Below, piece by piece: positions 24,900 to 33,610 of a DNA stretch of 64,000 bases. The notes beneath the pieces are model-generated. The model was not told the origin of the DNA. It searched no databases and saw only the letters and a list, made by a program, of their open reading frames with translations. The stretch spans positions 1-64,000 of the forward strand of contig CALCJM010000003.1 in NCBI GenBank assembly GCA_937967505.1, read 5' to 3'. The position numbers were made by a program, and so were the translations under genes. The stretch's first letter is position 1, and each line of letters opens with the position of its first letter. The DNA comes from an uncultured Pirellulaceae bacterium (GTDB lineage Bacteria; Planctomycetota; Planctomycetia; Pirellulales; Pirellulaceae).

Positions 24900-27782
24900 G
24901 TGCCGCCGACCGAATCAGAACGTGACTCCGTTGAACTGATTGCGACAGAATTTATCGAGGGATGTCGGGAGGGAAGTGCGCCTCCGATTGAGCAATACAT
25001 CAAACGGTATCCTCATCTGGCGGACACGATCACGGATTTGTTTCCGATGATCGCAGCACTGGAGACCGTCAAAAAAGAAGACGATTTGGCCACCGCACGT
25101 TTGGCGACGACCCGGCCGCTACATTTAAGCGAACTGGGCGATTTCAGAATCGTCAAGGAAATCGGCAGGGGTGGGATGGGCGTGGTTTACCAGGCGTTTC
25201 AAGAAACACTGGATCGTCACGTGGCGTTGAAAGTTCTCCCCAAAGCCAGCCTGTTGGACGCTGAGCTGCTGAAGCGTTTTCGGCAGGAGGCCAGAATGGC
25301 GGCGCGGTTGCACCACAGCAATATCGTTTCGTTGTTCGGTGTGGGCGAACATCAAGGGTATCATTTTTTGGTGATGGAGTTGGTCGATGGTGTGTCGCTA
25401 GATGAGGTGATTTACGTGTTGGCCGGCGGTGCGGATCACCCCGCTGACCCACATTCGCCTGCCGGTGCGGCACAAATGTGGGAGCAGCAACGGGCGCTAA
25501 AGATCGCAGCGCACCTCAACAATGCCGGGAAGGGACGGAACTGGCAGGCCATCGCGCAGCTGGCACGCGATGCGGCGCAGTCGCTTCAGTACGCGTTTGA
25601 GCATGGTGTTTTACATCGCGATATCAAACCCGCCAATCTGCTGTTGGATGTTAATGGCAGGGTTTGGATCAGCGATTTCGGATTGGCCCAACCACTTTCG
25701 CACGATCGCGTGCAGGAATCACAGACGGGCGGCACACCCAGGTATCTGCCTCCGGAGGCAATCGAGGGAGAGCGTGATCATTCCAGCGACATCTACAGTT
25801 TGGGGCTGACGATCTATGAATTGCTGACGCTACAGCCGGCATTCGCCGAATCGACGCCCCAACAGGCAGCGCAGCGTGTGGCGAACCACCAACAAAAACC
25901 GGTCGCCCCATGCACCGTCGATCACAACATACCGGCAGACCTTGAAGCGATTGTTCTCAAGTCCATCGAAAATAGCGCTAGCGATCGTTATGCAACGGCA
26001 GGCCACCTGGCCGCAGATCTTGATCGATACATCGAGGGATTTCCGGTTAGGGCGCGGCCGGTAGGGGTGATTACGCAAGGAATGCGGTGGTGCCAGCGCA
26101 ACCGGCTGGTGGCAGGGCTGTTGGCATTGGTGGGATCACTGCTGGTAATGATTGCGGCCATTTCACTGGCCGGGTTTCTCAATGTGTTGTCCACCCAGGA
26201 AGAAGTCTCCAACGCGCTGCAACGCGAAAAATACGCTCGTCAACGATTTGAATCAACACTAAAAGTCGCAACCCATGCACTTGACGATATCTACACACAG
26301 TTCTCACCAGACGGTCTTCAGGAGGAATTTTCAGAAGAAATGTTGAACCCGGATGCGGAGGCATCCGGTGAGAGACGCGTCGTGTTGTCCGGCGAATCTG
26401 CGGCAGTTTTGGAAAGTTTATTGGGATTCTACGATACGCTTGCCAGCCAATCAGGCGATAGCCTTGAGATTCGGCAGGCAGCCGCCAGAGCGATGCAACG
26501 CCTAGGCGATGTGCACCTGCGATTGGGACAGGTCGAACAGGCACAGCGACACTTTGAAAACGCGCTCAGGGCATGGCGGAGGATCTCCGAATCAACGCCG
26601 GAAAACCGCGCACCGCGGCTGGCGATGGCGATGGTGATGAATGAACTGGGGAGACTGGCCGTGCTCGCAGAGGATCACGAATCTTCACTGGAGTATCACC
26701 AACTGGCCGTAAAAACACTAGAACCGATTGAAGACCACGACGCGGATCTGGTCTACCAACGCGCGCGATCCCTTTACTTTCTGGGACGCCCACGCAAGGT
26801 GAGAGCCTCGTTGGTGGCGGTGGAACAGTTGGCCGTCACCCGGGCGGAACGACACAGGGAGCCGCCCGGTGGCAGACATCGGTTTCCCCGGCGGCCCGGT
26901 TTTTGGGGGATTCCCGGATTTGAATTTCCAGGCAGAAGCAGACCGGGACCGCCGGACGATACGGGGAATCGGGCTTCTCTGGAAAGGGCTGTGGAGTGGT
27001 TAAGGAAGTTCCGCACGTACAGTAAACAGCCGCGATTTCAGTTTCTGTTGGCCTGTTGTTATCGAGATCTTGAACAGGTCGCCGAGAGAGCACCGCATGA
27101 GCAATTCGGTGATCAGAGTAACGACCACGATGTGATGTATCGGGAGATGGCGATCATTTTACTGACCGAATTGGTTGATGATTACCCAGGCCAAGCCAGC
27201 TACCGGTATGAGTTGGCCGAAACCCTGCGACGGCCTCCAACCACAAAACATTTTGGCCCTCAGGGGAATCGAGACGACATCGAGGCGTTGAACGTATCAC
27301 TGTTGCACATCGATCTTCTAGTCGAGCGACATCCCAATCAGCCAAGGTACCTCGAATCGCGTATGCATGCCCATCATCGCATGGGGCACACCGTGGCGGC
27401 GACCGTTGAGGAACCGGAACTCGATCGTGACGCCCGGATAGTGGCGTTTACTGCCGCCTTAAGCGCCCTAGAAAATGCCCGGAAAGACGTTGACCGACTG
27501 GTCGAAGGTTGGCCGGATGTGATCCTGTGGCGATTGTGGAGCGTGGTGGTCAATATTTCTGCTGCGGACTTGCTGATCGTTGCCGAAGACAACGCCGCCG
27601 CGCTGGAAAAGCTTGAAAGTTCCGTGGTCGCTTTTGAAAAAATTTGTAACGATCAGGTTGGCCGGACACGATACTCAGATGAACTGCCGGCGCTCAATCG
27701 CGTGTTGATCCGGTTCCTGCAAAAGGTTGACGGAGAGGATCTGATACTCAGGCTGAAGTCAGCGACTCACGCCGATAATTGA
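24900..27782 (+). CDS. Transmembrane Ser/Thr protein kinase with TPR-like C-terminal region
   Basis: The 960-aa product starts at GTG, nine bases after AGGAG. The kinase domain (~82-370) is complete: GRGGMGVVYQA, VALKVL with K111, VLHRDIKPAN at ~237-246 and SDFGLA with DFG at 259-261. One membrane segment follows (~400-425: RLVAGLLALVGSLLVMIAA). The outer part (~500-960) contains repeated helical pairs such as AMQRLGDVHLRLGQVEQAQR and LAMAMVMNELGRLAVLAEDH that look like TPR repeats. It is transcribed with the sigma gene and is the probable sensor-regulator of the pair. Confidence 0.93.
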   Translation: MPPTESERDSVELIATEFIEGCREGSAPPIEQYIKRYPHLADTITDLFPMIAALETVKKEDDLATARLATTRPLHLSELGDFRIVKEIGRGGMGVVYQAFQETLDRHVALKVLPKASLLDAELLKRFRQEARMAARLHHSNIVSLFGVGEHQGYHFLVMELVDGVSLDEVIYVLAGGADHPADPHSPAGAAQMWEQQRALKIAAHLNNAGKGRNWQAIAQLARDAAQSLQYAFEHGVLHRDIKPANLLLDVNGRVWISDFGLAQPLSHDRVQESQTGGTPRYLPPEAIEGERDHSSDIYSLGLTIYELLTLQPAFAESTPQQAAQRVANHQQKPVAPCTVDHNIPADLEAIVLKSIENSASDRYATAGHLAADLDRYIEGFPVRARPVGVITQGMRWCQRNRLVAGLLALVGSLLVMIAAISLAGFLNVLSTQEEVSNALQREKYARQRFESTLKVATHALDDIYTQFSPDGLQEEFSEEMLNPDAEASGERRVVLSGESAAVLESLLGFYDTLASQSGDSLEIRQAAARAMQRLGDVHLRLGQVEQAQRHFENALRAWRRISESTPENRAPRLAMAMVMNELGRLAVLAEDHESSLEYHQLAVKTLEPIEDHDADLVYQRARSLYFLGRPRKVRASLVAVEQLAVTRAERHREPPGGRHRFPRRPGFWGIPGFEFPGRSRPGPPDDTGNRASLERAVEWLRKFRTYSKQPRFQFLLACCYRDLEQVAERAPHEQFGDQSNDHDVMYREMAIILLTELVDDYPGQASYRYELAETLRRPPTTKHFGPQGNRDDIEALNVSLLHIDLLVERHPNQPRYLESRMHAHHRMGHTVAATVEEPELDRDARIVAFTAALSALENARKDVDRLVEGWPDVILWRLWSVVVNISAADLLIVAEDNAAALEKLESSVVAFEKICNDQVGRTRYSDELPALNRVLIRFLQKVDGEDLILRLKSATHADN

Positions 27783-27794
27783 TCTATTGTTCTG

Positions 27795-28295
27795 TTAATC
27801 GTCATGGTGGTCCACAACTTCACCATCGATAATGTTTGGGTCATTGGACGGATGCTGCGATGGCAGGGGTGGCATTTGGAAATCGTGGATCTCAAAAATG
27901 GATATGAATTTTTCCAAGATGACCCGTTTGTAAAAGGTGCGGCCGACCGGAATCAGCAAGGAAAACCCCAGAAGGTCCGTCAGCAACCCCGGTGTCAACA
28001 GCAGCCCTGCGGCAAGCATGATCATCGCCCCGTCGCTGATCAGGTCCGTTGGGACTTGCTGTCGCGCGAGGCGATCCTTGATTTGCCGTTTGACAAAGAT
28101 GCCCTGCTGGCGCGCCAGCCAGGCTCCAATCACCCCCGTGATAACCACCAGTCCGATCGTGAACAGCAGGCCGGTATGCTGTGAAATCCAGATCAGCAAA
28201 AACAGATCGACCAATGGCACAACAATAAACAGAAACAACAGGCGTCCAAACAAAGCGCTCTCGGGAAGAAAGTTGGTGAATTGTGAATGCGACAT
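27795..28295 (-). CDS. FxsA-family membrane protein
   Basis: The 166-aa protein has about three hydrophobic segments (residues ~16-30, 33-52 and ~80-105), with the FxsA pattern LFIVVPLVDLFLLI and GLLLTPGLLTDLLGFSLLIP. Its hydrophilic C-terminus is rich in acidic and His residues. In E. coli, FxsA overproduction relieves exclusion of phage T7 by the F plasmid. The normal role is unclear. The gene converges on the kinase gene with 12 bp between the stops. Confidence 0.88.
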   Translation of the reverse strand: MSHSQFTNFLPESALFGRLLFLFIVVPLVDLFLLIWISQHTGLLFTIGLVVITGVIGAWLARQQGIFVKRQIKDRLARQQVPTDLISDGAMIMLAAGLLLTPGLLTDLLGFSLLIPVGRTFYKRVILEKFISIFEIHDFQMPPLPSQHPSNDPNIIDGEVVDHHDD

Positions 28296-28372
28296 CCGAA
28301 GTCAGCCGCCATTTTACCGGGAAAACAGTGGCTGCGATTGATATTCGGGCAGCGTGTCGCTTTTGGTAATGT

Positions 28373-29305
28373 ATGCCATCACTCTGCCAGCTTCTACCCT
28401 TATCAGCAACAGCTTTGTTTCAGCCCCTCAAAACTTTCTGCGGCCCGTTCCAAGCAATGTCACTGATTGTCGGGCTGGCGGCTGGCCTGCTGGCGATTGC
28501 GGGGTGCCGAATTGACGCACTCAACAGCGCTCTGGCCGCTCAATCAGGACGCGCCGCCTCCGTCCTGGTCAAAGACAAAATTCGCGTCCACGCACTGTCG
28601 CACAATCCGGCCGAAAATCTGTTGATTGACGAACTGGTTGAACTCAAGACAGAAATTGAATCCAAAACGGGGCTCGATCTATCGGCCGCGTCGCCGATTG
28701 ATGTCTATTTGTTCAAGGACGAGACGTCGTTCCACGAATTTACCGCACAGGCAAACGCGGTATTCGCCGATCGCCGAGCGTTCTTCATCAAAACCGAAGA
28801 TGCGTTGAACGTTTATGGGTTTTGGGGAATGCGGGTTGCCGAAGACCTCAGACACGAAACGACACACGGATACCTGCACGGTACTTTCCCGGAAATTGAC
28901 CTTTGGATCGATGAAGGGTTGGCCGAGTATTTCGAGGTTCCCCCTGACGCGCGCGGCGTCAACACGCCACATGTTCGATTGTTGATCGACCTTCATCAAA
29001 AGGGGCTTTGGCAGCCGTCACTGGAACGGCTTGAGTCCATCACCGATCCAAGACAACTGACGCAGATCGACTATGCGGAAGCTTGGCTGTGGGTGCACTT
29101 GCTGATGTCATCCCCTGTTGGCAAGGAAGTACTGACGACGGGACTGAAGCCGGTCGAGCACCTGGCAAGGGTTCCGTGGGCGGTGGAGGTTTCCAACATG
29201 CTGGGCGACGCGCACTCACAGCTACTGGATCATCTGGAAAAACTTCACCGAGGGATCGGCACTTACCGACCAAAATTGTCAGTAACCAGTCATTTTAACC
29301 GTTAA
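28373..29305 (+). CDS. Putative lipoprotein metallopeptidase, gluzincin type (DUF1570-like)
   Basis: The 310-aa product contains the zinc motif H161-E-T-T-H165 and, 16 residues later, the third-ligand motif DEGLAEYFE (E181), matching gluzincin peptidases such as those in DUF1570-like proteins. A hydrophobic N-terminal stretch ends in LAIAGC (C45), a lipobox, so the mature protein could be lipid-anchored. An in-frame ATG at 28457 is a possible later start. It sits 21 bp upstream of a GT39-type gene and is probably co-transcribed with it. Peptidase activity is inferred from the motif; the substrate is unknown. Confidence 0.8.
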   Translation: MPSLCQLLPLSATALFQPLKTFCGPFQAMSLIVGLAAGLLAIAGCRIDALNSALAAQSGRAASVLVKDKIRVHALSHNPAENLLIDELVELKTEIESKTGLDLSAASPIDVYLFKDETSFHEFTAQANAVFADRRAFFIKTEDALNVYGFWGMRVAEDLRHETTHGYLHGTFPEIDLWIDEGLAEYFEVPPDARGVNTPHVRLLIDLHQKGLWQPSLERLESITDPRQLTQIDYAEAWLWVHLLMSSPVGKEVLTTGLKPVEHLARVPWAVEVSNMLGDAHSQLLDHLEKLHRGIGTYRPKLSVTSHFNR

Positions 29306-29326
29306 CCCAATCGACGACTTGCTTTC

Positions 29327-30991
29327 ATGGTGCAACGCGCTGAATCGAACCGATCCAATACCGCATTGGATCCTGTTTTTCTGAATGACGGATCGAGCAG
29401 GCCGGACAGGACTGTGACATTTTTCTGGATATTTATCGCATTGCACGTTGCCGTGTGGATGGCGATTTGCCTGATCACGCAGCCCAACATGCCGCTGGAC
29501 ATGGTGGAAATGCTTTACTGGGGCCAGCAATGGCAACTGGGCTATCACAAACACCCACCACTGCCGGCATGGACGGCTGCCACGATGTGGGAGGTTGGAC
29601 AGCATCATCCGTGGACCATGTATCTCACCGCGCAACTCACCATCGCGCTCACTTATTGGGCCGTCTGGCAACTGGCGCGGGAAGTGCTTTCATCAAAACT
29701 GGCGCTGTGCAGCGTGTTGGTCATGGAGGGCTGTTATTACGGTACCTATATGATCAACGACATCAACAATACGATTATGACACGTCCATTTTGGGCGTTG
29801 ACGATCCTGTTTATGTATCGCTCACTGACCCGCCCAAGGCAGCGCTCCGGTATGCTGTATTGGTGCCTGACCGGTGCAGCGATCGGATTGGGGATGCTGT
29901 GCAAATACTACATGGGGGTGCTGGTGCTGGCGTTGTTAATGATTCCGGTTTTCCTGCCAGCGACGCGTAAGACGCTGCGGACCGCCGGACCGTGGGTGAT
30001 GGGGGCGATCGCCTGTCTGATTTTCCTGCCGCATTTTCTATGGATGATCGAAAATGACTTCATCACCATTCGCTATATCTTTAATCGCAGCGGGGATGCG
30101 GCGGCCTCATCTGCGGTGTCGGGCCTTGCCGCCTGGATGAAACATGTTACCTCGCCCGTGGGATTTCTGGCATCTCAACTGGGGGCGGTGGTTCCGATTG
30201 TGATGCTGCTGTGGCCGCTGCTAAAACGCTCTCAATACCTCAATCAGATAGAGACGGATGCACACTGTACAGTTGGCGACTGCCCGGAGGGATTGGCTTC
30301 GGTGGCATTTTTCCGCAAGTATCTGATGATCGCCGTCGGTGGACCGGTAGCGCTCTATTTATTGCTGGCGGTGCTGACCGGTGCTTCGATTCGCAGCATG
30401 TGGGGCGGACCGTTGTTCAGTTTTCTGGGGCTGCTGCTGATTGTGCTGTTAAAGGTCGAATTTGACCGCGCAGCCTGCCGCAAGGTCATTCGTGATTCAT
30501 TGATTGTGGGCTGTCTGATGGCGCTGGGATTGTTTGTGCGAAATGGCTTTGGGCCTGCCGTGCGGGGCGAGTTGTCCAAAGTGCATTTTCCCGGTACCGC
30601 AGTGGCGCGGAAGATTAATCAGCGCTGGGAGCAGCGGTATGCCGTACCGCTTCAGGTTGTCGGTGGAGAGATGTTTGTTTCGGGATGCGTAGGGGTCTAC
30701 TCAGAGCAGCGCGTGGACGTTTTTGGTGATCTACTTCCGGAAGCCAATCCGTGGGTAACTGACCAACGGCTGAAGCAGTCCGGCGGGATGATCGTGTGGG
30801 ACATCGACGAACAGGGGCCAACGGCACCGGCCGCCTGGCTAGATCGATTTCCTCGCGCGGAAGTTCTTGCTCCGGTAGTTTGTAAAACCCACGCATTAAC
30901 GGGAGACGTTGATGCCAACGTCGGCGTATTGCTGATCCCTCCGCGCAATCCGAACATTGCCCGGCGCCCCGTTATCGATCAGTTGCGGTAG
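29327..30991 (+). CDS. Glycosyltransferase family 39-type membrane protein
   Basis: The 554-aa protein has roughly ten hydrophobic segments. A conserved first loop, LDMVEMLYWGQQWQLGYHKH, holds the acidic residues expected for GT-C enzymes of the ArnT/PMT_2 kind, which use polyprenyl-phosphate sugars. Residues ~410-554 form a hydrophilic domain that ends the chain. The upstream metallopeptidase gene is close (21 bp), suggesting co-transcription, perhaps in envelope glycosylation. The acceptor is unknown. REP-like hairpins start 11 bp after the stop. Confidence 0.85.
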   Translation: MVQRAESNRSNTALDPVFLNDGSSRPDRTVTFFWIFIALHVAVWMAICLITQPNMPLDMVEMLYWGQQWQLGYHKHPPLPAWTAATMWEVGQHHPWTMYLTAQLTIALTYWAVWQLAREVLSSKLALCSVLVMEGCYYGTYMINDINNTIMTRPFWALTILFMYRSLTRPRQRSGMLYWCLTGAAIGLGMLCKYYMGVLVLALLMIPVFLPATRKTLRTAGPWVMGAIACLIFLPHFLWMIENDFITIRYIFNRSGDAAASSAVSGLAAWMKHVTSPVGFLASQLGAVVPIVMLLWPLLKRSQYLNQIETDAHCTVGDCPEGLASVAFFRKYLMIAVGGPVALYLLLAVLTGASIRSMWGGPLFSFLGLLLIVLLKVEFDRAACRKVIRDSLIVGCLMALGLFVRNGFGPAVRGELSKVHFPGTAVARKINQRWEQRYAVPLQVVGGEMFVSGCVGVYSEQRVDVFGDLLPEANPWVTDQRLKQSGGMIVWDIDEQGPTAPAAWLDRFPRAEVLAPVVCKTHALTGDVDANVGVLLIPPRNPNIARRPVIDQLR

Positions 30992-31002
30992 TCACTAAAA
31001 AA

Positions 31003-31089
31003 CGTGGCTACGCTCGCCAGAGCGTGGTTGGCTTACCCTGTCACCTTCTATCCTCTGCCGCACTCCACCGTCTGGCAACGGCAGCTACA
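31003..31089. repeat. Inverted pair of REP-like hairpins
   Basis: The 25-bp hairpin occurs at 31003-31027 (CGTGGCTACGCTCGCCAGAG type) and in opposite orientation at 31065-31089 (CCACCGTCTGGCAACGGCAG type, with one arm decayed). The pair sits just after the glycosyltransferase stop codon, the usual position of REP/BIME elements. It belongs to the same family as positions 1-262 and 49492-49516. Confidence 0.8.
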
Positions 31090-31164
31090 TTTTTATTACG
31101 GGTAGTTTGAACAGCCTTGGCCGAACATATTGGCGCATCCTGAACGGACATGGACTGTTGGTCC

Positions 31165-31878
31165 TTACTCAAATCGTACCCATTGGCCATCGATCAGCCG
31201 ATCATTGGGTTTAAACCGTGACTTGTAGGTCATGTGCGAACAGCCATCAACGTAGTAACCCAGATAAAGAAACCTGAGTTGCTTCTGTTGGCAAAACTGA
31301 ATCTGTTTCAGAATCGAATAGGTGCCGATTGAATCGCCTTCAATGCCGGGATCGTAAAAGGTGTAGACTGCCGACATGGCTCGCATTCCCAAATCGTTGA
31401 TGGACACCGCGATCAACCGGTCGTCAATCCAGTAGGTCATCTCGAATGAATCAAAACAGCTTTTTACAAACCCCCAGACGTATTCCTCCAAATCGATATC
31501 TGTATCACGTTTGGCCAGGTTACGTTGCCGGCGGTGGCGGTTGAACAATTCCGTTCTGGCCTGATCACCGCGCATCTCGTTAACCTCTTGACGAAATTTC
31601 CGGTCACCGCGGTTGAGCACGCGACGTTGATTCTTGCTAAAACGGAATTCGCCAATGTCTATCCGCAGCGGCTCGCAGGCGCGGCAGTTGGGACAGCGCG
31701 TCTGGTAGATGAACTCTCCGGTGCGACGATGTCCCTGTGCCAACCGTAGGTCGGTTTCGGCGGCGGTAATTTTTGTCAGCGGCATGCGCAGCGGCATTCT
31801 GGCGATTTGATCCGGAAGATACGGGCAGCTTTCCGGTTCATCGATAATGACGATGTCAGTTACTGGTTTGGCCTTCAT
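31165..31878 (-). CDS. bpt: Aspartate/glutamate leucyl- or arginyl-tRNA-protein transferase (Bpt/ATE family)
   Basis: The start ATG at 31878 gives 237 aa; a TTG further upstream would add 26 residues. The family signatures are clear: ESCPYLPDQIARMPL, the CPNCRACEPLRI zinc-type cluster, and YLGYYVDGCSHMTYKSRFKP near the end. Bpt transfers leucine (or arginine) from an aminoacyl-tRNA onto N-terminal acidic residues, which marks proteins for ClpAP/ClpS degradation. No adjacent clpS or clpA is present in the window. The assignment is secure at family level; whether it adds Leu or Arg cannot be told from sequence. Confidence 0.92.
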   Translation of the reverse strand: MKAKPVTDIVIIDEPESCPYLPDQIARMPLRMPLTKITAAETDLRLAQGHRRTGEFIYQTRCPNCRACEPLRIDIGEFRFSKNQRRVLNRGDRKFRQEVNEMRGDQARTELFNRHRRQRNLAKRDTDIDLEEYVWGFVKSCFDSFEMTYWIDDRLIAVSINDLGMRAMSAVYTFYDPGIEGDSIGTYSILKQIQFCQQKQLRFLYLGYYVDGCSHMTYKSRFKPNDRLIDGQWVRFE

Positions 31879-33035
31879 CGAATCTATGCCAGTTGAAAAC
31901 CGTGTAGAAAACCGTTTAAAGAATCCGGAGAATACCCTCCGGGAAGCGATTCCCAAACTGGGGAATGACGACTATTTAATTACGCCCACATTGTAGAGGT
32001 GCGGAGGAATAGTGCAAGAATTTGCTGTGCTTTCACGTGCCGTAATTCTCATTCAGGGTAAAACGGTTCGAAGTCTGCACTGGACAACCCCGCAAGTAGT
32101 GGCAGTTTTCACCGCACGCCGCATTTTTGCCCTGTCATTGGCGACTTTTGACATTTCTTCTTTGCTTTGAGGCACGAGGTGTGCAACGGTAAGAACATGG
32201 AGGATAACGTCAAGGCTACGGCTGTCTGTTCCTCCAGCAGCTTCTTTCGTTTCGTCAGGAGAACCTCGCAGACCAGCAGTCGTGGTATTGATGAGCTTGA
32301 TACGCTCGATAATGATCCTGCGGCCGGTCGTGTACGTCGCCCAGGCGCAGGCCGAAAAAAAGTATCGCGCCCGGCTCCGCGATAGAGCAGAATTTGAATT
32401 CGCTAACCGAAACGAGAACCACCGGTGATCCAAATGATCCAGAAACCATCCGGTCAACTGTTCTTTTCCACAAACTGTTGCCAAAATGGAACTACACAAT
32501 CCGGCCGAAAATCGGACAGTAATTCATCGAGCGATCCTTAGCCACGTTGCAGTCAAAATTTTGGCAGGTACTGCAAGATTTTATTTTCACTCGTTGCTTG
32601 ACAACGGCATGACAAACGGTGAAACCGAAAAAGAACAACATTGAGTTTCCGCAACAGATTCCTGCACGAAAGATAACGACCTTTTTTTGGATTCCTTCAC
32701 GCACCGCCGCGAATATTTCGAAGCGATCATGCCGGTCGGCTTGTGATCTGCCATTCAATGACCCTTGCGTTTAATCAATACTTCAACCGAAGCGACTTGG
32801 TCAATTGACGCGTCGAAGGTTGCTGTAATTCCCATCCCGCTCGCTCCTCCAGATGAAGTCGATATTGAGCCACTGGAGAAATCATCCATGCCATCGTGAT
32901 AGCTGGCCGCTGCTTTAATGTCGGATAGCTCCAGAATAATCCAGGTGGCATGGAATTTGTCTTCCGTGTTTTCGGTTTTACTATGCCCGTATAGCACGAT
33001 TCCCTTGCCGTTATTGCGCATACTGCTACGATACT
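31879..33035. other. Gene-poor region with decayed insertion-sequence pieces
   Basis: No intact gene was found in these ~1.15 kb. The segment near 32260-32390 encodes an ISAzo13-like fragment (listed separately). A 96-codon minus-strand frame (32755-33045) has a plausible but unrecognised sequence and runs into the next IS remnant, so it may be a truncated gene. The rest is unremarkable. Confidence 0.5.
32260..32390 (+). pseudogene. Remnant of ISAzo13-like transposase
   Basis: A short plus-strand frame reads SSRGIDELDTLDNDPAAGRV then RRPGAGRKKVS before a stop. GIxEL followed by GRVRRPGAGRKK is the usual N-terminal signature of ISAzo13-family transposases. Only about 40 codons are readable, with no catalytic core downstream. 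Confidence 0.5.
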
Positions 33036-33045
33036 TTGCCAGCAC
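32755..33045 (-). CDS. Small unidentified protein or truncated gene fragment
   Basis: The 96-aa frame has a mixed strand pattern (IVLYGHSK, HATWIILELSD, GITATFDASIDQVASVEVLI) and a Gly/Ser-rich middle, which does not look like a random shadow. I recognise no family. Its 5' end overlaps the ISL3-like remnant on the opposite strand by ten bases, so it may be the surviving end of a gene cut by that element. It has no obvious ribosome-binding site. Low confidence as a real gene. Confidence 0.3.
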   Translation of the reverse strand: MLAKYRSSMRNNGKGIVLYGHSKTENTEDKFHATWIILELSDIKAAASYHDGMDDFSSGSISTSSGGASGMGITATFDASIDQVASVEVLIKRKGH

Positions 33046-33524
33046 GGCGTTTCGACTTCATTCCGCTCTGGATGATTCCGGTCGTTTTGATCTATGCCCG
33101 CCGCCGGGTCGACTGCCAGAAGTGCGGCGTAAAAAGTCGAATGGATTCTATGGGCTACGGGCAAGAATCATCTGACGACCGAATATCAGCGGTTCCGCGC
33201 TGGCTGGGCCAGGCGGATGAGTTGGAACGAGGTGGCCAACAGCTTTCGTGTCTTGGGAAAGAGCGCACCAAGAGTCTGCAATGTAAGATTGAGCCTATGA
33301 AAGCAGCCGCCCGAACGCTACTTTCGAAACGAGAGTTGTTATTGAACTGGTTTCGCGCTGAGGGCAAGCTATCTTCGGGCGTTGTCGAGGGTTTCAACAA
33401 CAAAGCAGAGCGGGTTACCAGAAAGTCCTATAGGCTCAGAACCCAAAATGGCTATGGAACCACGCTGTATCACAACTTGGGCGAGCTGCCTGAGCCAGAA
33501 GAATTCACCCACAAATTCTTCTGA
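33036..33524 (+). pseudogene. Decayed ISL3-family transposase, frameshifted and internally deleted
   Basis: The beginning reads RRFDFIPLWMIPVVLIYARR followed by RVDCQKCGVK, the zinc-finger part of ISL3 (IS204/IS1001-like) transposases. At an A run (33131-33135) the frame shifts; the next frame continues with WATGKNHLTTEYQRFRAGWA then RRMSWNEVANSFRV, the expected continuation. The text then jumps to the C-terminal end in the first frame (LLNWFRAEGKLSSGVVEGFN, then NKAERVTRKSYRLRTQNGYG). The DDE core of about 200 codons is missing. The element is inactive. Confidence 0.85.
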
Positions 33525-33610
33525 CGAGGCTTTTTAAAAGAGAAGATCCGAAGAATGGGCAGACTGGTGGGACTGCGCGACGGTGAAATATCTATCTGGT
33601 GGGAAATCAA

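Noticed and set aside
32053-32499. 148-codon minus-strand frame
   Set aside because: It lies opposite the ISAzo13-like remnant on the plus strand, with no domain or start signal; most likely a shadow frame.
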